A stretch of DNA of 6,583 nt from Methylococcaceae bacterium (lineage in GTDB: Bacteria > Pseudomonadota > Gammaproteobacteria > Methylococcales > Methylomonadaceae), in NCBI GenBank assembly GCA_030699345.1, contig JAUYMX010000510.1:1-6583 (forward strand), read 5' to 3'. The notes below the pieces were generated by a model that was given only the letters and a program-made list of their open reading frames with translations, did no database searches and had not been told where the DNA came from. Below, in pieces: positions 1 to 5,292 of this stretch. The first letter of the stretch is position 1. Each line of letters begins with the position of its first letter. A program made the position numbers and the translations under genes.

Positions 1-94
1 ACCACCCGATCCCATCTCGAACTCGGAAGTGAAACCGCTTAGCGCCGATGATAGTGTGGCAGTTTGCCATGCGAAAGTAGGGAATTGCCAAGCG
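1..94 (+). rRNA. rrf: 5S ribosomal RNA, 3' portion (5' end cut by window edge)
   Basis: The sequence aligns by eye with the last three quarters of proteobacterial 5S rRNA. It has the CCCATCTCGAACTCGGAAGTGAAAC block (read in parts at about 11-35), then TAGCGCCGATGATAGTGTGGC (about 40-60), then the CCATGCGAAAGTAGGGAA segment (about 67-84). The 3' strand of the closing helix, TTGCCAAGC, ends near 94. Roughly the first 25 bases of the gene lie left of the window, so the 5' strand of helix I cannot be checked. The gene is presumably the last member of an rRNA operon, as 5S usually is in proteobacteria, and an intrinsic terminator follows immediately. The exact 3' end is uncertain by a few bases. 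Confidence 0.95.
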
Positions 95-102
95 CTTATT
101 CT

Positions 103-139
103 AAAAAACCCAAGTCATTACTGATTTGGGTTTTTTTTT
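103..139 (+). terminator. Intrinsic terminator of the rRNA operon
   Basis: An A-rich left arm and CCCAAGTCA (109-117) pair with TGATTTGGG (122-130) across a TTAC loop, with one G-U pair. The flanking A-run (103-108) pairs with the start of the T-run. The T-run 131-139 supplies the U-tract. It begins about nine bases after the 5S gene, the expected place for the rRNA operon terminator. Confidence 0.9.
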
Positions 140-147
140 ATTCAAAA

Positions 148-153
148 TATAAT
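148..153 (+). promoter_or_regulatory. Possible -10 element (TATAAT) downstream of the rRNA terminator
   Basis: This is a perfect TATAAT hexamer. The only -35-like sequence at 17-base spacing is TTTGGG (125-130), which lies inside the terminator stem and is poor. It could give a long-leader transcript for the ComEA-like gene. Support is weak because AT-rich spacers produce such hexamers by chance. Confidence 0.2.
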
Positions 154-226
154 ACCCAGTTCACACTAACGCCAAGACTTATTGTATTTTCAAGAAAGCA
201 GGCTAGACTCTCGACTGAATGCGCCA

Positions 227-256
227 TTGACAAGGGAAACAATCCGTCAGGCTATT
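227..256 (+). promoter_or_regulatory. Candidate sigma-70 promoter of the ComEA-like gene
   Basis: A perfect -35 hexamer TTGACA lies at 227-232. At 18-base spacing is a poor -10, GCTATT (251-256). Transcription would start near 263, leaving a leader of about 28 bases before the ATG at 291. The strong -35 and suitable distance argue for it, while the weak -10 argues against. Confidence 0.35.
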
Positions 257-290
257 CACTCTCCTTATTCTTATTGCCAAAGGAAATATT

Positions 291-590
291 ATGAAAAAGT
301 TACTGCTTGTGTGGTGTTGCTGTATCGCGAATGCCTTGGCGGCGCCGGTGAATATCAATACGGCCGATGCCAAAACGATCGCGGAGGCGTTGGATGATGT
401 GGGACTGAAAAAAGCGGAAGCGATTGTTAAATACCGACAGGAGCATGGACCGTTCAAAAGCCCAGATGAATTAGAGAAAGTGGCGGGCATTGGGGGTAAA
501 ACCGTGCTGAAAATTAAGGCCGATGTTCTGATCAATGACCCGACTGGTGCCGATACCGCGGGCCCGGCGACGGCACCGAAAGCTAAGTAA
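291..590 (+). CDS. ComEA-like secreted helix-hairpin-helix DNA-binding protein
   Basis: This 99-residue protein has an N-terminal signal peptide: MKK, a hydrophobic stretch with three consecutive Cys at 9-11, and a probable signal peptidase I site ALA/A after residue 17. The mature part opens with VNINTADAKTIAEAL (20-34), the usual start of the ComEA helix-hairpin-helix domain. Two hairpins follow, around DDVGLKKA (35-42) and VAGIGGKTV (64-72), joined by KYRQEHGPFKSPDEL. The tail after residue 83 is Pro/Ala-rich and low in complexity. Family members bind double-stranded DNA without sequence specificity, and in competent bacteria ComEA captures DNA at the envelope. Short stand-alone versions like this are common in proteobacteria, where a role in DNA uptake is plausible but often untested. 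An AAGGAA ribosome site (280-285) with 5-base spacing fixes the start. The gene looks more GC-rich than the C1 genes to its right and is probably monocistronic. Confidence 0.88.
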   Translation: MKKLLLVWCCCIANALAAPVNINTADAKTIAEALDDVGLKKAEAIVKYRQEHGPFKSPDELEKVAGIGGKTVLKIKADVLINDPTGADTAGPATAPKAK

Positions 591-636
591 CTCGATAGGG
601 GGCGATGCCGCAAGGGGCTTGGTTCGTTGACAATGC

Positions 637-674
637 GGGGACACCGCGCCTTTAGCTAGTGGCGCGGTGTCCTC
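637..674 (+). terminator. Strong GC-rich hairpin without U-tract (possible terminator or boundary element)
   Basis: GGACACCGCGCC (639-650) and GGCGCGGTGTCC (661-672) are perfect inverted arms around a 10-base loop (TTTAGCTAGT). The stem extends by a G-U and a G-C pair to 637-674. No T-run follows on either strand, so it is not a canonical intrinsic terminator. Its position about 47 bases after the ComEA-like stop suggests 3'-end formation or mRNA stabilisation. It could also be a protein-binding palindrome. Confidence 0.5.
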
Positions 675-730
675 ACTCACCTCGTAAGCATTAAATCAGA
701 TTGTCCCCAGGCTCCCACCTCGCGGTAGCT

Positions 731-736
731 TATAAG
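731..736 (+). promoter_or_regulatory. Possible -10 element (TATAAG) upstream of the C1 gene block
   Basis: TATAAG is one mismatch from the -10 consensus. The nearest -35-like hexamer, TTGTCC (701-706), is 24 bases away, too far for a normal sigma-70 promoter, so the call is weak. If it is real, transcription would start near 743. That would exclude the ATG at 739 as a start codon and favour the ATG at 781. Confidence 0.22.
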
Positions 737-780
737 TTATGTTGCTAACTGAATTTATGCCCAGGACTTTTGACTTAGCT

Positions 781-1764
781 ATGCAGCAAAAATTACTCAT
801 CATTGGACAGTCTGCGCGTATGCTGACCTACGCGGCACAGCGTGTAGGGCTCAATCCGATAGTTATTGATGTTTTTGCCGATAGTGACACTGAGGCGTTT
901 GCCCTTGAATGTTGTCAAATACCTCAGCTATCCAGGTATTATTTAATTTCCGCACTGAACTTTCTTATTGCCCGTCATTCGATTTCCCATGTGATTTATG
1001 GCAGTGGTTTTGAAGAACATCCTGATAGTTTGGGTTACTTAACTGAAAAACTAGTGGTTTTAGGAAATGCACATGAAATCTTTGTTGCGTTACAAGAAAA
1101 AAGATTTTTTTTTTCTACGCTTGAAGCACTTGAGATTCCATATCCAGAGGTTTCTTTTATGGAGCCGGAGCTTGCTGATGATTGGTTAATTAAGCCAATG
1201 TTTGGGCATGGAGGGTTAGGTATTAAGCGATTTCGTAAAGGCAGCAATATAGAGAAATATGATTATTGGCAAAGATTTTTAACTGGCGCCCAACATTCAG
1301 TGTTGTTTTTGGCTGATGGTCAGCATGCACAAGTTGTCGGTTTTAATACGCAATGGACTTTAAATTCTGATGAAAATACAGAGTTTATTTTTTCAGGGAT
1401 TATTAATAGTTGCGATTTGAGTGATGAATATAAGCAAAATATTATCGGGTGGTTAGAGAAACTTGTGCCAGTATATGGCTTGCTAGGCCTTAATTCTTTG
1501 GATTTTATTCATGCCAATGGATGTAGTTATGTATTGGAAATTAATCCTCGCCCTCCTGCTAGTATGCAGCTCTATGATGCCGACTTACTTAGCAGTCATA
1601 TACGCGCATGTAATGGTGAGTTAACTCCTAACTTGCCACTTCAGACAAGGACTGCAGCATATCAAGTTATTTATGCAGAGCATGACCTCACTATACCGTT
1701 GCAATTTTATTGGCCTGAAGGCGTTGTGGATATTCCGAAAGCAGGGGCATTGATTCTCAAATGA
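781..1764 (+). CDS. ATP-grasp ligase of the H4MPT/methylofuran gene cluster, apparently truncated by an in-frame TGA
   Basis: This is an ATP-grasp protein of 327 residues from the preferred start. The N-terminus KLLIIGQSARMLTYAAQRVG is a nucleotide-binding-like pre-ATP-grasp fold. DWLIKPMFGHGGLGIKRF holds the ATP-contacting Lys (about residue 138) and the glycine loop (142-147). LNSLDFIH (237-244) and LEINPRPPAS (252-261) carry the metal-binding Glu and Asn. It resembles the COG2232-type carboligase-like ATP-grasp proteins found in methanogens and in the C1 clusters of methylotrophs (the orfY type, from memory). The substrate is not known to me, and a role in cofactor assembly is inferred from neighbours. 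Earlier in-frame ATGs at 739 and 757 exist, but neither has a ribosome site. The residue pattern after 781 fits the family start, although its AGGA (763-766) is rather distant. The reading frame ends at a TGA after ALILK, where relatives normally continue. A matching tail follows in the same frame to 1872. Confidence 0.85.
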   Translation: MQQKLLIIGQSARMLTYAAQRVGLNPIVIDVFADSDTEAFALECCQIPQLSRYYLISALNFLIARHSISHVIYGSGFEEHPDSLGYLTEKLVVLGNAHEIFVALQEKRFFFSTLEALEIPYPEVSFMEPELADDWLIKPMFGHGGLGIKRFRKGSNIEKYDYWQRFLTGAQHSVLFLADGQHAQVVGFNTQWTLNSDENTEFIFSGIINSCDLSDEYKQNIIGWLEKLVPVYGLLGLNSLDFIHANGCSYVLEINPRPPASMQLYDADLLSSHIRACNGELTPNLPLQTRTAAYQVIYAEHDLTIPLQFYWPEGVVDIPKAGALILK

Positions 1765-1872
1765 CAGCCAATTTGCAGTATAATTGTGCAAGAAAAAAAT
1801 ACACAGCTGGTACTTGTGCAATTAGCAATTAGACAGCAACAACTTATTCAAAACTTAGAAGGTACTAATTAA
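1765..1872 (+). pseudogene. In-frame continuation of the ATP-grasp gene beyond the TGA (detached C-terminal tail)
   Basis: Reading on from the TGA at 1762-1764 in the same frame gives 35 sense codons (1765-1869), then TAA at 1870-1872. The peptide starts QPICSIIVQEKNTQ and ends IRQQQLIQNLEGTN. Relatives of this ATP-grasp group end with a pattern like P-G-x-x-I-x-x-G-x-P-(I/L/V)-C-T-(V/I), followed by a helix rich in Ala, Leu, Arg and Gln. Here PKAGALILK-stop-QPICSII fits if the stop replaces Gly, and GGA to TGA is a single base change. The TAA is one base before the mch ATG, the tight spacing expected in this operon, and the mch ribosome site lies inside the tail. The tail has no start of its own and would be made only by readthrough. 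Sequence error remains possible. Confidence 0.72.
1779..1784 (+). promoter_or_regulatory. TATAAT hexamer upstream of mch (possible internal promoter)
   Basis: This perfect -10 hexamer would place a start near 1791, about 83 bases before mch. There is no good -35: TTGATT (1750-1755) is 23 bases away and TTCTCA (1754-1759) is 19 away. The hexamer lies in the former coding tail of the preceding gene, so it may be fortuitous. Confidence 0.2.
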
Positions 1873-1873
1873 A

Positions 1874-2857
1874 ATGGAATACAAAGCTAGCGTTAATAAA
1901 TTGACCCAACCATTAGTTCAACTACTGATAAATAATGCTGACAAACTAAGGGTTGGTGTAGAAACGTTGGCAAATGGATGTACCGTTATTGACGCGGGGA
2001 TCAACGTGCCTGGTGGTTTGGAAGCTGGGCGTATCATTGCTGAAATTTGTCTTGGTGGCATGGGGACTGTGACAATTACCCATAGTCCTTATACTACTAA
2101 TTGGCCATTGACAGTCAATGTGCATACCGGCAATCCAGTTTTAGGCTGTCTGGGGAGTCAGTATGCCGGGTGGAGTCTGTCACATGGAAAATATTATGCA
2201 CTAGGGTCAGGACCTGCGCGCGCAATGGCTACCAAAGTTAAAGATGGTCAACAGGAACCTGTTGAAGAGCTTTACAAAGAGTTGGCCTATCATGATGAGG
2301 CTGACGCAACTGTTTTAGTGATTGAAAATGATGCGCTACCTCCTGTTGAGATTATTGAAAAAGTTGCGGCGGCGTGCAAAATCGATCCCTCTAAATTAAC
2401 TATTATTGTAACGCCAACCAGCAGTTTGGCTGGTGGAGTGCAAGTTGTTGCACGGGTATTGGAAGTGGCGATGCATAAGGCACATGCTCTGCATTTTCCT
2501 TTAGAAAATATTATCGACGGCAGCGGCAGTGCCCCTATTTGCCCACCGCATCCAAATTTTGTTAAAGCCATGGGACGCACGAATGATGCAATCCTATTTG
2601 CTGGTCAGGTGCATATTTTTGTCAAGGGGAGTGATGAAGCTGCGGAAAAGTTAGCTAATGAATTACCCAGCTCCACATCTAAAGATTACGGAAAACCCTT
2701 TGCCGATATTTTTAAGCAATATGAATATGACTTCTTCAAGATTGATGCAATGCTATTTAGCCCTGCCAGTGTGATCGTCACAGCGGTCGACTCAGGTAAA
2801 AGCTTCCGTGCCGGGCAGTTAGATAATGCTTTATTAGACCAATCTTTTGGAGCGTAG
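1874..2857 (+). CDS. mch: Methenyl-tetrahydromethanopterin cyclohydrolase
   Basis: Mch reversibly hydrolyses N5,N10-methenyl-H4MPT to N5-formyl-H4MPT in the cytoplasm. In methylotrophs it is the step between the methylene-H4MPT dehydrogenase and the formyltransferase/hydrolase complex during formaldehyde oxidation. The protein has 327 residues, normal for the family. Conserved blocks run along its whole length: INVPGGLEAGRIIAEICLGGMG (43-64), PVLGCLGSQYAGWSL (88-102), YALGSGPARAM (108-118), DGSGSAPICPPHPNFVKAMGR (215-235) followed by TNDAILFAGQVHIFV, and DFFKIDAMLFSPASV (286-300) near the C-terminus. An AGAAGG ribosome site (1857-1862) lies 11 bases before the ATG, inside the tail of the preceding ATP-grasp frame. 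The RimK-like gene starts 9 bases after the stop, so the two are probably co-transcribed. Confidence 0.97.
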   Translation: MEYKASVNKLTQPLVQLLINNADKLRVGVETLANGCTVIDAGINVPGGLEAGRIIAEICLGGMGTVTITHSPYTTNWPLTVNVHTGNPVLGCLGSQYAGWSLSHGKYYALGSGPARAMATKVKDGQQEPVEELYKELAYHDEADATVLVIENDALPPVEIIEKVAAACKIDPSKLTIIVTPTSSLAGGVQVVARVLEVAMHKAHALHFPLENIIDGSGSAPICPPHPNFVKAMGRTNDAILFAGQVHIFVKGSDEAAEKLANELPSSTSKDYGKPFADIFKQYEYDFFKIDAMLFSPASVIVTAVDSGKSFRAGQLDNALLDQSFGA

Positions 2858-2866
2858 AGTTTAAAA

Positions 2867-3787
2867 GTGGGTCATATAGCTATTTTCACAGATGATCCAG
2901 GTTGGCATGGTCGGCAATTACGGCAAGCTTTTTCTGACCTTGGTTATGCCAGTGACTTTGTTTCGTTAACCGAATGTAAATTTACAATTGAGTCTGGAGC
3001 ATTGCCAATTCGAATTCCTGGGTTTGAAGACATGCTCCCCGACGCTGTTTTTGTTCGAGGTGTGCCAGGCGGGTCGTTGGAGGAGGTCGTTTTATACTTA
3101 GATGTTTTGCATGCTTTAAAGGCAACGGGAATTCCAGTCTACAATGATGGTCATGCTGTGGAGCGTAGTGTCGACAAGGGCATGACCAGTTTTTTGCTGC
3201 ATAATGCTGGCTTGCCTACTCCGGTGACTTGGGTGTTACGTAACAGAGAAAATGCATTAGCGATTGCTGAAGTCGAATTAAAAGCAGGGAATATGTTGAT
3301 CAGCAAGCCGTTGTTTGGTTCGCAAGGTGAGGGAATTCGACGGATTGAAAAAATGACTGATTTGTTTTGGCTAACCAGTAGTCATGGTGTTTATTATCTG
3401 CAACGATTTGTGCATTGTGAGGGCGAGGGGTTTTCTGATAATCGTGTTTTTGTAATTAATGGCTTAGCTGTTGCAGCAATGCGTAGACGAGGAAAGTTTT
3501 GGCTGAACAATGTTGCGCGTGGAGCGGCATGCGAATTAATAGAGTTAGATCCTGAACTTGCCTTATTGGCAGTTAAAGCTGCAAATGCATTATCCATGGA
3601 TTACGCTGGTGTCGACATTATTAAAGACAAAGCAGGTAATTACACAATTATTGAAGTTAATAGTATTCCTGCTTGGAAAGGATTAGAAAGTGTTTGCGAT
3701 GTTAATATTGCCGAGTTGTTGGCCGGTGATTTGGTTAATAGGCTTATTTGTAAAGAAACAACTGATGCATTGGCACTTGAATTGTGA
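2867..3787 (+). CDS. RimK-like ATP-grasp ligase next to mch (orf5 type of methylotroph C1 clusters)
   Basis: This 306-residue protein starts with GTG (MGHIAIFTDDPGWHGRQL), 9 bases after the mch stop. A GGAG (2849-2852) in the end of mch and a GAG at 2857-2859 are the only ribosome-site candidates. RimK/MptN/CofF-type ATP-grasp motifs are visible: ERSVDKGMTSFLL (99-111), LISKPLFGSQGEGI (144-157) with the ATP-binding Lys147 and a glycine loop, YYLQRF (176-181), DNRVFV (191-196), NNVARGA (214-220), DYAGVDII (245-252), and IIEVNSIPAWKGLE (261-274) with the metal-binding Glu263 and Asn265. Family members join a glutamate or other amino acid to a carboxylate through an acyl phosphate. Position next to mch matches the gene called orf5 in Methylobacterium (from memory). 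A role in H4MPT or methylofuran glutamylation is inferred. Its end overlaps the next gene by four bases. Confidence 0.9.
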   Translation: MGHIAIFTDDPGWHGRQLRQAFSDLGYASDFVSLTECKFTIESGALPIRIPGFEDMLPDAVFVRGVPGGSLEEVVLYLDVLHALKATGIPVYNDGHAVERSVDKGMTSFLLHNAGLPTPVTWVLRNRENALAIAEVELKAGNMLISKPLFGSQGEGIRRIEKMTDLFWLTSSHGVYYLQRFVHCEGEGFSDNRVFVINGLAVAAMRRRGKFWLNNVARGAACELIELDPELALLAVKAANALSMDYAGVDIIKDKAGNYTIIEVNSIPAWKGLESVCDVNIAELLAGDLVNRLICKETTDALALEL

Positions 3788-4668
3788 TCACACCCCAACA
3801 AATATCTGATTTGTATCGACAAGCTTGTGAGATTGAATTGCAAGCATTTAAACCCGGAAATGTCAGCATTTATGCCGATGGTCATGGTATGGCTGTTGCT
3901 GATTTCAGATTGAGTGCGAAAGTCAGTGCAGAGGCACTTTCTAATCCTGAATATTCGCTGGGGGAAAAAATTTATTACGCTGTCCAAGCCACGCGTGCAG
4001 CAGTCGGTTGTAACACCAATTTAGGGATAATCCTGCTTTGTGCGCCGCTTGTTCAGGCAATCAATAATTTTGAAGCAGGTGAAACCTTAAGGTATGCTTT
4101 GAGTCGTATTTTAGCGATGACAACACTCGATGACGCTAGTTGGGTATTTAAAGCGATTACCCTAGCAGCTCCTGGCGGGCTAGGGAATTCGGAGCAGCAA
4201 GATGTTAATCAAGCTCCCACTGTTGATCTTACAGAAGCTATGCGTCTAGCTTGTAGTAAGGATCGTATCGCATTGCAATACGTTACTAATTATAAAGATA
4301 TTTTCGAAACTGCCCTTTTAAGCTATACTTCTGCACTCGATCGATGGGGCAATCATGGTTGGGCCTCATTATCGGTTTATGCTGATATGTTAGGTCGAAT
4401 TCCTGATAGTCATATTGAGAGAAAGCATGGAAAGCAGTATTCCGAGTTGGTTGCAACAAGAATGGCTCAACTAAGTGTGGAACTGGCTAGTACAGATGAC
4501 ACCAAGCAGTTGATGCCCATGCTTTACCAATTGGATAAGGAGTTTAAGTCACTAGGTATTAATCCAGGGACAACCGCTGATATGACTGTGGCAACGGTAT
4601 TTACAGCATTTTTAATGGATCTTGTCGGCGAGTCATTCGCAGGTAAGGCTGATTATTTAAATAGTTAA
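3784..4668 (+). CDS. CitG/MdcB-like protein (triphosphoribosyl-dephospho-CoA synthase family; orf7 type)
   Basis: This 294-residue protein starts with GTG inside a GTGA overlap with the upstream stop, implying translational coupling. CitG-family signatures are clear: QAFKPGNVSIYADGHGM (20-36), GCNTNLGIILLCAPLVQA (75-92), APGGLGNSEQQDV (129-141), DSHIERKHG (208-216) and GINPGTTADMTVATVFTAFL (258-277). Classical CitG and MdcB make 2'-(5''-triphosphoribosyl)-dephospho-CoA from ATP and dephospho-CoA, forming an alpha-ribosyl bond and releasing adenine. No citrate lyase or malonate decarboxylase gene is in the window. The neighbours are all H4MPT-linked, matching the orf7 position between the RimK-like gene and fae in Methylobacterium (from memory). 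A role in adding the ribosyl phosphate of the pterin cofactor is attractive but inferred. The protein looks full length with no broken motif. Confidence 0.9.
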   Translation: MITPQQISDLYRQACEIELQAFKPGNVSIYADGHGMAVADFRLSAKVSAEALSNPEYSLGEKIYYAVQATRAAVGCNTNLGIILLCAPLVQAINNFEAGETLRYALSRILAMTTLDDASWVFKAITLAAPGGLGNSEQQDVNQAPTVDLTEAMRLACSKDRIALQYVTNYKDIFETALLSYTSALDRWGNHGWASLSVYADMLGRIPDSHIERKHGKQYSELVATRMAQLSVELASTDDTKQLMPMLYQLDKEFKSLGINPGTTADMTVATVFTAFLMDLVGESFAGKADYLNS

Positions 4669-4684
4669 GTCGAGGAATATCGAT

Positions 4685-4710
4685 AAAACTATGAGTTTTT
4701 TCATTTTTTG
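4685..4710 (+). promoter_or_regulatory. Weak hairpin plus T-rich run in the fae leader (possible attenuator or mRNA processing point)
   Basis: AAAACT (4685-4690) and AGTTTT (4694-4699) can pair across a 3-base loop. They are followed by TTCATTTTTTG, a terminator-like arrangement in the 60-base gap between the CitG-like gene and fae. The stem holds a single G-C pair, so it is thermodynamically weak. No convincing sigma-70 promoter was found in the same gap. Confidence 0.22.
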
Positions 4711-4728
4711 TAACAGGGGAAAATAAGC

Positions 4729-5238
4729 ATGGCAAAGATTAATAATTTACGCGTTGGTGAGTCTTTAGTTGGTGAAGGTAACGAAGTTGCGCACATCGAC
4801 CTGATCATTGGGCCAAGAGGTTCTGCAGCTGAAACTGCTTTCGCAAATGCATTAACAAACAATAAAGACGGCTTTTCTACTTTATTAGCTGTTGTTGCTC
4901 CTAACCTGTTGGTTAAGCCTGCAACTGTATTGTTCAACAAAGTAACTATCAAAGGTGCTAAACAAGCTGTTCAAATGTTTGGCCCAGCACAACGTGGTGT
5001 TGCCCTTGCTGTTGCTGACTCTGTTGAGAACGGCACAATCCCAGCTGATGAAGCTGATGATTTATTCATCTCTGTCGGTGTGTTCATTCACTGGGCTGCT
5101 GAAGATGACGCTAAAATTCAACAGTACAACTACGAAGCAACTAAAGAAGCTATCGCTCGTGCTGTTGCAGGAACTCCAACAGCTAAAGAAGTAGTTGCTG
5201 CTAAAGGTTCATCTGTACACCCATTCGCAGCTAACTAA
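4729..5238 (+). CDS. fae: Formaldehyde-activating enzyme
   Basis: Fae condenses free formaldehyde with tetrahydromethanopterin to give methylene-H4MPT. It protects the cytoplasm and feeds the oxidation branch in which Mch acts. The protein has 169 residues, typical of the bacterial stand-alone form. Family landmarks: VGESLVGEGNEVAHIDLIIG (9-28), whose His22 corresponds to the catalytic His of the crystallised enzyme; GSAAETAFANAL (31-42); KPATVLFNKVTIKGAKQA (63-80); FGPAQRGVA (84-92); and VFIHWAAEDD (118-127). The ribosome site AGGGGA (4715-4720), 8 bases from ATG, is the strongest in the window. Codons such as GCT, GTT, CGT, GGT and AAC dominate more than in neighbouring genes, as expected for an abundant protein. 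It may have its own expression control, because the preceding gap is longer than others in the cluster and a strong terminator follows. Confidence 0.98.
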   Translation: MAKINNLRVGESLVGEGNEVAHIDLIIGPRGSAAETAFANALTNNKDGFSTLLAVVAPNLLVKPATVLFNKVTIKGAKQAVQMFGPAQRGVALAVADSVENGTIPADEADDLFISVGVFIHWAAEDDAKIQQYNYEATKEAIARAVAGTPTAKEVVAAKGSSVHPFAAN

Positions 5239-5264
5239 GATTTAATTTAGTTGTTCGAATAATG

Positions 5265-5292
5265 ATACCCCGCTTAGGCGGGGTATTTTTTT
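5265..5292 (+). terminator. Intrinsic terminator after fae
   Basis: ATACCCCGC (5265-5273) pairs perfectly with GCGGGGTAT (5278-5286) around a TTAG loop, followed by a T-run to 5292. It lies 26 bases after the fae stop and ends the + strand C1 transcript. The convergent HisA-like gene reads through the right arm and its stop codon sits in the loop. On the - strand only scattered T residues follow the stem, so termination there should be weaker. Confidence 0.93.

Noticed and set aside
64..397. Open frames overlapping the 5S gene, its terminator and the start of the ComEA-like gene
   Set aside because: They begin in rRNA, cross a terminator, have no ribosome site and show no recognisable domain.
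1762..1792. TGA at 1762 as a selenocysteine codon, with TTGCA (1773-1777) and TGCAA (1787-1791) able to form a small downstream hairpin
   Set aside because: The stem is only five pairs with a 9-base A/T-rich loop, and the position aligns with an expected Gly rather than a redox Cys. A nonsense change or error is simpler.
1784..1832. Direct repeats TTGTGCAA (1784-1791 and 1814-1821) and tandem CAATTAG (1819-1832) as operator sites upstream of mch
   Set aside because: They fall in the apparent coding continuation of the ATP-grasp gene and match repeated Val-Gln and Leu/Ile codons there. A regulatory role is unsupported.
2290..2580. Minus-strand open frame inside mch
   Set aside because: It lies wholly within a fully conserved cyclohydrolase and looks like an antisense shadow of its codons.
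1762..3787. Alternative genetic code with TGA read as an amino acid
   Set aside because: TGA is used as a normal stop at 3785-3787 in a GTGA overlap, and no other recognised gene contains an in-frame TGA.
3640..3987. Minus-strand open frame across the RimK-like/CitG-like junction
   Set aside because: It covers two well-supported overlapping genes and has no known motif.
4955..5194. Second + strand frame inside fae (Leu/Lys-rich)
   Set aside because: It is an out-of-frame shadow of fae without a ribosome site.
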